NCBI GenBank assembly: GCA_022865725.1
Contig: JALHTP010000279.1
Coordinates: 1-11,474 of the forward strand
Direction: 5' to 3'
Origin: Methyloceanibacter sp.
Lineage (GTDB): Bacteria; Pseudomonadota; Alphaproteobacteria; Rhizobiales; Methyloligellaceae
DNA length: 11,474 nucleotides
The notes below the pieces were generated by a model. It saw nothing but the letters and a program-made list of their open reading frames with translations, was not told the DNA's origin and did no database searches. This document shows positions 5,182 through 11,474 of this stretch, piece after piece. A program made the translations under genes and the position numbers. Numbering within the stretch: position 1 is the first letter of the stretch; each line of letters starts with the position of its first letter.

Positions 5182-6867
5182 CTATAGCACCGTCAACAGC
5201 ACGGAGCACACGGGCTTCTTGCCCCAGGCCTGATTGACGGCGGCACGGACGCTGCGGCGGACGGCCTCGCTCACCAGCGCGTGATCCTTGCGCTTGGGCT
5301 TGGGCAGGCTCTCGATGGTGCCGATCGCGGCGTCCCGCGCAATGGTCGCAAACGGCCTTCCTTCATTGTCGGTCGCGGGGATCCCGGTCAAGGCGACCTC
5401 AGGCTCGGCGAGCAAGACGCCCTTCTCCGACAGAACCAGCGACACAGCCACGGACCCGGCAAAGCTCAGCTTGCGGCGCTCGCGCACCTGCCCGTCGTCG
5501 GCGCGGGTGAGGATCATGCCGTCGCGGTAAATCCGCCCGACCGGCACATCGTCGATGATCTCGGCGGGCCCCGGCAGAATCCGCACCATGGTCCCGTTCC
5601 GTGCGCGCACCACCTGCTTCACGCCTAGCCTCTCGGCGAGCTTGGCATGGGCCTCCAGATGCCGGCCTTCGCCATGCATCGGGATGGCGGCCTGCGGCTT
5701 CACCCAGGCATAAAGCTGCTCGAGCTCGCCGCGGCGGGGATGGCCCGAGACGTGGACGGGGGCGTCCTGATCGGTGATGACCTCGACCTCCATGTCGGCC
5801 AGCGCGTTCTGCACGCGCCCCACGGCCTTCTCGTTGCCGGGGATAGTGCGCGAGGAGTAGATCACCCAGTCGCCCGCCTCGAGCTTCACGTTGGGGTGCT
5901 CCTTTTGGGCGATGCGCGCCATCGCGGCGCGCGTCTCGCCTTGGCTCCCGGTGCACAGCGCCACCAACTTGCGCCGGGGCAGCCTGGCGAGGGCCGTTTC
6001 CTCATGGAAGGGAAGGTCAGGGTCGAGATAGCCCGTGGCCTGCGCCGCCTCGATGACGCGGAACATGGCGCGGCCGACCACGACGAGCTCGCGCCCCGCG
6101 GCGCGCGCGGCGTTCGCCACGGAGCGGATGCGCGCGACATTGGAGGCGAAGGTGGTGACCGCCACAAGCTGCGGGGCGTCGCGGATGAGGCGTTCGAGCG
6201 TCACCGCGACATCGGCTTCCGATGCCGAAACGCCGTCGCGCACGGCGTTGGTCGAATCGCAGATCAGCGCCGAGAGCCCCTCCTCGCCGAGCGCCTTCAG
6301 CCGGGCGGCGTCGGTCGGCGCGCTGGTCAGGGGGTTCTCATCGAGCTTCCAATCGCCGGTGTGGAGAGCGGCGCCGAGCGGCGTGCGGATCACCACGGCC
6401 GACGGCTCGGGGATCGAGTGCGACATGTTGATCAACTCGACGTCGAACGGACCGATCGTGCGGCGGTCGCCAAGCGGTATGATCTTGAGGGGAAGGCCGT
6501 CGAGGAGACCGACCTCGGCGAGCTTCAATTTGAGCATCTCGGCGGTAAACGGCGTGGCATAGACGGGGACGCCGGCTAGAAGCGGCCAGAGATCCACCAC
6601 GGCGCCGAAATGATCCTCGTGCGCGTGGGTGAGCAGCAAGCCGACGATGTTGTGCCGCTCCTCCTCGATGAAGCGAATGTCGGGTAGGATCACGTCGACG
6701 CCGGGCTCGGTCTCGCTGCCGAAGGTGATCCCCATGTCGACGATGAGCCACTCGCGCGCGCCGTCGCGCCCATAGCCATAGAGATACAGGTTCATGCCGA
6801 TCTCGCCCACGCCGCCGAGCGGCAGGAAGACGAAGTCGGCTCCCTTTCCGTTGGATTTTCGAGACAC
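5182..6867 (-). CDS. rnj: Ribonuclease J (metallo-beta-lactamase/beta-CASP nuclease)
   Basis: This 561-residue cytoplasmic RNase matures and degrades RNA through 5'-3' exonuclease and endonuclease activity. The N-terminal metallo-beta-lactamase core begins at LPLGGVGEIGMN (15-26) and holds the metal motif HAHEDH (81-86), His150, Asp172 (HTGDWK) and CDSTN with Asp204. The beta-CASP part follows with TTFASNVAR (238-246), GRAMFR (265-270), CTGSQGE (305-311) and HVSGH (372-376). MHGE with His398 completes the active site, and a C-terminal domain (about 450-561) ends the protein. The frame is open far upstream through birA, but the conserved protein begins at the GTG at 6867, 17 bp after the birA stop; no good ribosome binding site is visible there, which suggests coupling with birA. 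Length matches alphaproteobacterial RNase J of about 555-560 residues. Confidence 0.94.
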   Translation of the reverse strand: MSRKSNGKGADFVFLPLGGVGEIGMNLYLYGYGRDGAREWLIVDMGITFGSETEPGVDVILPDIRFIEEERHNIVGLLLTHAHEDHFGAVVDLWPLLAGVPVYATPFTAEMLKLKLAEVGLLDGLPLKIIPLGDRRTIGPFDVELINMSHSIPEPSAVVIRTPLGAALHTGDWKLDENPLTSAPTDAARLKALGEEGLSALICDSTNAVRDGVSASEADVAVTLERLIRDAPQLVAVTTFASNVARIRSVANAARAAGRELVVVGRAMFRVIEAAQATGYLDPDLPFHEETALARLPRRKLVALCTGSQGETRAAMARIAQKEHPNVKLEAGDWVIYSSRTIPGNEKAVGRVQNALADMEVEVITDQDAPVHVSGHPRRGELEQLYAWVKPQAAIPMHGEGRHLEAHAKLAERLGVKQVVRARNGTMVRILPGPAEIIDDVPVGRIYRDGMILTRADDGQVRERRKLSFAGSVAVSLVLSEKGVLLAEPEVALTGIPATDNEGRPFATIARDAAIGTIESLPKPKRKDHALVSEAVRRSVRAAVNQAWGKKPVCSVLLTVL

Positions 6868-6884
6868 ATGGGGGTTTCGGCGCC

Positions 6885-7664
6885 TCACCGGCTCAAGAAG
6901 AAGACATCGCCGGCGGCGATCCGATGCTCGGAGCCGTCGGGCGTAAGCAGCCTGAGCGCGCCATCGGCGTCGAGACCGGCATAGACGCCTTCCCGCTCCT
7001 CGTCGTTGATCTTCACCCGCAAGGCCCGGCCGGCGGGTCCGGCGCGGTCGAGCCAGGCGCGGCGGATGCTGGGGAAGGAGTTGCCGTCCCCCCAGCGCGT
7101 CAGCCAATCATGCGTGGTCGCCGCGAGCACTTCGAGCGCGTCGGCCGGCGTTACCATCATGCCATAGGCGGCGAGGCTTACCGCCGGCTGAGGAAGGTCC
7201 TCCGGGTGATTTGCGAGATTGATCCCGGTGCCGATCAAGACGGTCGAGCGGTTCTCGACGGTGCTGCCCACATTCTCTAGCAACATGCCGGCGACCTTCT
7301 CTCCGGCGAGCAGAACGTCGTTCGGCCATTTCAGCAGGAGCTCCGAGCGCCCCTCATAGGCGATCAGCTTGGCGATAGTGTCGAAGGCCACAATGCCGGC
7401 GACGAGCGCCAGCTGTCCCGCCACGCGGATGGGGCAGTTGACCCCGACCAGAAGGGTCGCAAACAAATTGCCGTGCTGGGAGACCCATTCGCGGCCTCCA
7501 CGGCCGCGTCCTTGCGATTGCCGGGCGGACCAGATCCACAACGGCCCGGGCTCCCCGGCCTTGGCGCGCCGCCTCGCCTCGGCATTGGTCGAATCGACCG
7601 TCTCCATCCGAAGCAGGCGGTAGCCGCTCGGCAGCTTGGGCGATGTCGAAGAACGATCGATCAT
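6885..7664 (-). CDS. birA: Biotin-[acetyl-CoA-carboxylase] ligase, class I (no repressor domain)
   Basis: This 259-residue enzyme activates biotin with ATP and attaches it to the biotin-carrier lysine of carboxylases such as acetyl-CoA or propionyl-CoA carboxylase. Visible motifs are VDSTN (23-27), the biotinyl-AMP loop GRGRGGREW (52-60) followed by SQHGNLFAT, KWPNDV (112-117) and KVAGMLLE (123-130), then an SH3-like C-terminal domain (about 208-259). No helix-turn-helix precedes the catalytic domain, so it should not act as the biotin-operon repressor as E. coli BirA does. The ATG directly abuts the TAA of nuoN, so translation is probably coupled to the complex I genes. Finding birA after nuoN is usual in this order and need not mean a shared function, although a propionyl-CoA carboxylase it could modify would supply the substrate of the nearby epimerase (inference). 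Confidence 0.94.
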   Translation of the reverse strand: MIDRSSTSPKLPSGYRLLRMETVDSTNAEARRRAKAGEPGPLWIWSARQSQGRGRGGREWVSQHGNLFATLLVGVNCPIRVAGQLALVAGIVAFDTIAKLIAYEGRSELLLKWPNDVLLAGEKVAGMLLENVGSTVENRSTVLIGTGINLANHPEDLPQPAVSLAAYGMMVTPADALEVLAATTHDWLTRWGDGNSFPSIRRAWLDRAGPAGRALRVKINDEEREGVYAGLDADGALRLLTPDGSEHRIAAGDVFFLSR

Positions 7665-9095
7665 TTAGAACAGTGACTTGGCTGCAACTCCGGCAAACGC
7701 CACAAGCGGCGCCGGATAGACGAAAAAGAGCAGGATGAACCCGCCGCTAACGCCAAGGACGGCGGCAAGCGGCGCCTGCATTGGCTCGAAGCGTCCGGCG
7801 GGAGCATCGAAATACATAAGCTTGACGATGCGAAGATAGTAGTAGGCGCCCACGACGCTTAAAAGCACGCCGATGACGGCGAGCGCATAAAGGCCGGCGT
7901 GAACGGCGGCAAGGAACACGTAGAACTTGGCGAAGAAACCTGCAAGGGGCGGAATGCCGGCAAGCGAAAAGAGCAGCATCGCCAATAGGAAGGCCATCAT
8001 GGGTTGGGTGCGGGAAAGGCCGGCCAGCGCGTCGATATCCTCGATCATGCGCCCTCCCCGGCGCATGGCGAGGATGCAGGCGAAGGTGCCGAGCGTCATA
8101 ACCAGGTAGATGGCGAGATATATGATCACGCCCGTGACGCCCTCGGCGCTGCCGGCCGCGAGCCCAACCAGCGTGTAGCCCATATGGCCGATCGAGCTAT
8201 AGGCCATCAGCCGCTTGATGTTGGTCTGGCCGATTGCGGCGAAGGAGCCGAGCGCCATCGAGGCAATGGCAAGAAACACGACGATCTGCTGCCATTGCAA
8301 CGTCACCGCCGGAAAGGCCGTGACCAGCACCCGCACGGTGAGCGCCATGGCGGCAAGCTTAGGCGCCGCGGCGAAGAAGGCGGTGACGGGGGTCGGCGCG
8401 CCCTCATAGACGTCTGGCGTCCACATATGGAACGGCACGGCGGAGATCTTAAAGGCAAAGCCCGCCATCAAAAAGACCAGGCCGAAGATGAGCCCGAGAT
8501 TGGCGCCTGACGGCTGCACCGTGGCGGCGATGGTGGCGAAGTCGGTCGATCCGGTGAAGCCGTAGACCAGCGAGGCGCCGTAGAGCAGCATGCCCGAGGA
8601 GAGCGCGCCGAGGACGAAATATTTCAATCCGGCTTCCGCCGAGCGCGCCGAGTCGCGGCGGAAGGCGGCGATCACATAGAGCGCAAGGCTCTGCAGCTCG
8701 AGCCCGACATAGAGCGCGATGAGATCGTTGGCGGAGATCATCATCAGCATGCCGGTCGAGGCGAGCAGGATCAGCACCGGGAACTCGAACTTCACCCCTC
8801 CGGCCTCGCGCCAATAGTCGACCGACATGAGAAGCGCGACGGCCGCTCCGGTCAGCGTGAGCAGCTTCAGCATCCGCGCGAAGGGATCGACGATAAAACT
8901 GTCGCCGAACAGCAGCGTTGTGCCGGACCCGCTCGCCACGAAGACGCCCGCCGCGACAAGGAGGAGAACGGCAAGCCACAGAATGAGCTCGCCCCGCTCG
9001 CGCTTGGTGGCGACGCCGAGCATGAGCAGCGCCATGGCGCCGATCGCCAGGATCAGCTCGGGGAGCGCGGCGGCGAGGTTGAGCGATTGCAGCAA
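7665..9095 (-). CDS. nuoN: NADH-quinone oxidoreductase subunit N (complex I)
   Basis: This 476-residue polytopic inner-membrane protein is one of the three antiporter-like subunits that move protons when complex I passes electrons from NADH to quinone. About 14 hydrophobic helices can be read. Conserved charged residues of the proton path are in place: Glu133 in YVGLELQ, Lys158 in GLKYF, Lys216 in FAFKIS just before PFHMWTPDVYEG (221-232), Lys246 in APKL, and Lys390 in GFFAKF. TNIKRLMAYSSIGHMGY (291-307) is typical of the family. The start is a TTG at 9095, supported by AAGGAG nine bases upstream that overlaps the nuoM stop codon. It is the last nuo gene and birA follows without a gap. Confidence 0.96.
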   Translation of the reverse strand: MLQSLNLAAALPELILAIGAMALLMLGVATKRERGELILWLAVLLLVAAGVFVASGSGTTLLFGDSFIVDPFARMLKLLTLTGAAVALLMSVDYWREAGGVKFEFPVLILLASTGMLMMISANDLIALYVGLELQSLALYVIAAFRRDSARSAEAGLKYFVLGALSSGMLLYGASLVYGFTGSTDFATIAATVQPSGANLGLIFGLVFLMAGFAFKISAVPFHMWTPDVYEGAPTPVTAFFAAAPKLAAMALTVRVLVTAFPAVTLQWQQIVVFLAIASMALGSFAAIGQTNIKRLMAYSSIGHMGYTLVGLAAGSAEGVTGVIIYLAIYLVMTLGTFACILAMRRGGRMIEDIDALAGLSRTQPMMAFLLAMLLFSLAGIPPLAGFFAKFYVFLAAVHAGLYALAVIGVLLSVVGAYYYLRIVKLMYFDAPAGRFEPMQAPLAAVLGVSGGFILLFFVYPAPLVAFAGVAAKSLF

Positions 9096-9104
9096 GGGTT
9101 ACGG

Positions 9105-9110
9105 CTCCTT
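9105..9110 (-). promoter_or_regulatory. Ribosome binding site that sets the TTG start of nuoN
   Basis: AAGGAG begins inside the nuoM stop codon (TAAGGAG) and lies nine bases before the TTG at 9095. No ATG or GTG lies in frame at a suitable distance, so this site is the main reason to accept TTG as the nuoN start. Confidence 0.7.
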
Positions 9111-10623
9111 ACGGCATGAGCGCCAGCCGCGCCTGCTCTGCGGCGGCAAGGCTGGCGTGGTAGCTTTTGATCAGCGCATCGACCGAGGTGGCCGAGGCAT
9201 CGAGAATGGGTGCGGGATAGAAGCCGAAAAAGATGGTGAGCACCACGAGCGGCGTCATCACCGCGACCTCGCGCCAGGTGAGGTCGGTGATGAATTTGAG
9301 GCTCGCCTTCTCCAGCCTGCCAAAGATGAGGCGGCGATAGAGATAGAGCGCATAGGCCGCCGAGAGGATTACGCCGGTGGTGGCGAGGAAGGCGACCCAG
9401 GTATTGATGCGGAAGGCGCCGGTGAGACTCAGGAACTCGCCGACGAATCCGGATGTGCCGGGGAGCCCGACATTGGCGAGCGTGAACACCATGAAGCAGA
9501 AGGCATAGACCGGCATGCGGTCGGCAAGACCGCCGAAGGCCGAGATCTCGCGGGTATGCATGCGGTCGTAGATGACGCCGACGCAGAGGAAGAGCGCGGC
9601 CGAGACGATGCCGTGGGAGAGCATCTGGAAGATGCCGCCTTGTAGCCCCTGCATGGTCAGGGTGAACACGCCGATGGTGACGAAGCCCATATGGGCGACG
9701 GACGAATAGGCAATCAGCTTCTTCACGTCCTCCTGCGCGAGCGCGACGAGCGAGGTGTAGATGATGGCGATCACCGAGAGCGCGAAGATGAGCGGCGCGA
9801 ATTCGGCGGAGGCGAGCGGGAACATGGGGATCGAGAAGCGCAGGAAACCGTAGCCGCCCATCTTCAGCAGAATGCCGGCGAGGATCACTGAGCCCGCGGT
9901 CGGAGCCTCCACATGGGCGTCGGGCAGCCAGGTATGCACCGGCCACATCGGGAGCTTCACCGCGAAGGAGGCGAGGAAGGCGAACCACAGCCAGGTCTGC
10001 ATCTCCGGCGGGAAGCCGTGGGTGAGCAGGACCGGAATGTCGGTCGTCCCCGCCTCCCAGTAGATCGCCATGATAGCGAGCAGCATCAGCAGCGAGCCCG
10101 CGAGCGTATAGAGGAAGAATTTGAAGCTCGCATAGACGCGGCGCTGCCCGCCCCAGATGCCGATGATCAGGAACATCGGGATCAGGCCGCCCTCGAAGAA
10201 GAGATAGAACATCACGAGGTCGAGCGAGGTGAACACGCCGAGCATCAGCGTCTCGAGCACGAGGAAGGCGATCATATATTCCTTCACGCGCGTGCCGATA
10301 GCGACCCAGCTCGCCAGGATGCAAAGCGGCATGAGGAAGGTGGTGAGCAGCACGAAGGGCATGGAGATGCCGTCGATGCCCATGTGGAAGCTGATGGGAC
10401 CGAGCCAGGGACGCAGCTCGACGAACTGGAACTGTGTGGTGAGCGGATCGAAATCGCGCCACAGAATGAGCGACAGGGCGAAGGTGAGGAGCGTGGTCCA
10501 CAGCGCGATGAAGCGCGCATTGCGGAAGGCGCTCTCGTCCTGCCCGCGCAGCAGCGCGATCAGCAGCGCGCCGAGCAGCGGCAGAAACGTCACAGTGGAG
10601 AGGATCGGCCAGCCATAGCTCAT
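9109..10623 (-). CDS. nuoM: NADH-quinone oxidoreductase subunit M (complex I)
   Basis: This 504-residue inner-membrane protein is an antiporter-like proton-pumping subunit of complex I, made of about 14 helices. Key residues are visible: Glu144 in LFFEGGLIPM, equivalent to the essential Glu144 of E. coli NuoM, Lys223 in FAVKLPMWPVHTWLPDAH (220-237), Lys254 in GILLKMGGYG, and Glu396 in FVGEF of the second half-channel. QEDVKKLIAYSSVAHMGF (297-314) is the usual family signature. The start at 10623 overlaps the nuoL stop as ATGA. An in-frame ATG further upstream (10812) would only add an Arg/His-rich translation of nuoL in the wrong frame. Length agrees with the family. Confidence 0.96.
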   Translation of the reverse strand: MSYGWPILSTVTFLPLLGALLIALLRGQDESAFRNARFIALWTTLLTFALSLILWRDFDPLTTQFQFVELRPWLGPISFHMGIDGISMPFVLLTTFLMPLCILASWVAIGTRVKEYMIAFLVLETLMLGVFTSLDLVMFYLFFEGGLIPMFLIIGIWGGQRRVYASFKFFLYTLAGSLLMLLAIMAIYWEAGTTDIPVLLTHGFPPEMQTWLWFAFLASFAVKLPMWPVHTWLPDAHVEAPTAGSVILAGILLKMGGYGFLRFSIPMFPLASAEFAPLIFALSVIAIIYTSLVALAQEDVKKLIAYSSVAHMGFVTIGVFTLTMQGLQGGIFQMLSHGIVSAALFLCVGVIYDRMHTREISAFGGLADRMPVYAFCFMVFTLANVGLPGTSGFVGEFLSLTGAFRINTWVAFLATTGVILSAAYALYLYRRLIFGRLEKASLKFITDLTWREVAVMTPLVVLTIFFGFYPAPILDASATSVDALIKSYHASLAAAEQARLALMP

Positions 10624-11474
10624 GGCATGAGCCCTCCGCCGGCGAAGATGAAATAGGTGATGAGCAGCGCCACGCCGACCAGCATGACGAAGGCATAGTG
10701 ATAGATGTAGCCGGTCTGGAGCTTGACCACGCGGTTGGTGATGTCGATGACGCGGGCCGAGATGCCATCGGGACCCAGCCCATCGATGATCCGGCCGTCG
10801 CCGGTCTTCCACAGAAACCGGCCGAGCCGTTGCGCGGGCCGCACGAACAGCGCGTCGTAAAGCGCGTCGAAATACCAGGCGTTGAGCAGGAAGGCGTGGC
10901 TCCTACGGAATCGCTTGGCGAGGCCGAACGGCACCAGCGGGTTCCTGATATAGAAATACCAGGCGGTCGCAAGGCCAAGCGTCATGGCGATGGTCGGCGC
11001 TAGCATCACCCAGAGCGGCACCTCGTGATGCGCTCCCGCATGGGTTACGAGCGATCCGCGCCAGAACTCGGTCTGACCTCCGCCGATGAAGAGATGCGCG
11101 AACAAGCCGCCGAGAAGCAGCGCTCCTAGAGCGAGCAGAACGAGCGGAACGCCCATGGTCCAGGGCGGCTCGTGGGCGTGCGCGAGCACCTCTTTCGGCT
11201 CGCGCGGCTTCCCCTCGAAGGCGAGGAACATCAGCCGCCAGGAATAGAAGGAGGTGAGCATTGCGGCGATCAGGGTGAGCACGAAGGCGTAGTTCCCGAC
11301 CCAGGAGTGCGCGGCGTAGGTCGCCTCGATGATGGCGTCCTTGGAGATGAAGCCCGCGGTGAAGGGGAAGCCCGTGAGCGAGAGCGTGCCAATCAGCATC
11401 ATCGCCCAGGTGAAGGGCAGCACCTTGCGCAACGCCCCCATGCGGCGGAGGTCCTGCTCGTGATGCAGCGCGTG
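10620..11474 (-). CDS. nuoL: NADH-quinone oxidoreductase subunit L (complex I), C-terminal part
   Basis: The frame enters from the right edge of the window and gives the last 284 residues of a protein that is usually about 650-700. The first residues (HALHHEQDLRRMGALRK) match the NuoL loop H.l.h.QD.R.MGGL. GFPFTAGFISKDAIIE (35-50) carries the conserved lysine of the second half-channel, and FYSWRLMFLAFEG (76-88) follows. The remainder contains the long amphipathic lateral-helix region (about 190-250), which runs alongside NuoM and NuoN, and a last anchoring membrane helix (about 257-277) after TGYIYHY. NuoL is the distal proton-pumping subunit. It overlaps nuoM by four bases. No break is seen in the visible part. 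Confidence 0.95.
   Translation of the reverse strand, partial: HALHHEQDLRRMGALRKVLPFTWAMMLIGTLSLTGFPFTAGFISKDAIIEATYAAHSWVGNYAFVLTLIAAMLTSFYSWRLMFLAFEGKPREPKEVLAHAHEPPWTMGVPLVLLALGALLLGGLFAHLFIGGGQTEFWRGSLVTHAGAHHEVPLWVMLAPTIAMTLGLATAWYFYIRNPLVPFGLAKRFRRSHAFLLNAWYFDALYDALFVRPAQRLGRFLWKTGDGRIIDGLGPDGISARVIDITNRVVKLQTGYIYHYAFVMLVGVALLITYFIFAGGGLMP

Noticed and set aside
9053..10978. 641-codon minus-strand frame overlapping nuoM and nuoL
   Set aside because: It is a different frame of the same strand as nuoM, dominated by Arg, His, Pro and Ala, and does not match any family.

Overview
The window is a stretch of high-GC chromosome from an alphaproteobacterium, most likely of the order Hyphomicrobiales (Rhizobiales). 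Three things point there: the gene order (nuoL-nuoM-nuoN-birA-rnj-mce-DUF1467-proS-lolC/E-lolD), the compact prolyl-tRNA synthetase without an inserted editing domain, and a pair of GCCCGG/CCGGGC palindromic intergenic repeats typical of that order. The genus cannot be told from the sequence alone. All recognised protein genes lie on the minus strand, so they read from the right edge to the left.

Right part (about 5,180-11,474). The 3' part of nuoL, then complete nuoM and nuoN, encode the three antiporter-like proton-pumping membrane subunits of respiratory complex I. They are packed with a 4-bp overlap (nuoL/nuoM) and a 13-bp gap (nuoM/nuoN, TTG start). birA (biotin-protein ligase without a DNA-binding domain) abuts nuoN as TAA-ATG, and rnj (ribonuclease J) follows 17 bp later with a GTG start. 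The five genes look like one transcription unit.

Middle part (about 4,300-5,180). A palindromic repeat pair separates rnj from mce (methylmalonyl-CoA epimerase) and a small two-helix DUF1467 membrane protein. The repeat creates false upstream extensions of the mce and DUF1467 frames, so the internal starts are preferred.

Gap (3,620-4,356). This 737-bp region holds no convincing protein gene. Its right half carries signs of a plus-strand, structured, apparently unnamed non-coding RNA: a possible promoter, a nested long hairpin, a second hairpin and a very strong intrinsic terminator with nine T. It points against the protein genes. Its left half holds the leader of proS, including a 22-bp near-perfect palindrome between weak -35/-10-like boxes.

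Left part (1-3,619). proS, lolC/E and lolD overlap or nearly touch and probably form a second unit: charging of tRNA-Pro followed by the inner-membrane ABC machine that releases lipoproteins for transport to the outer membrane. Beyond lolD, where related genomes usually have dnaE, the sequence instead holds the 5' end of an IS5/IS1182-type transposase gene, running off the window edge and apparently degenerate after about 30 codons.
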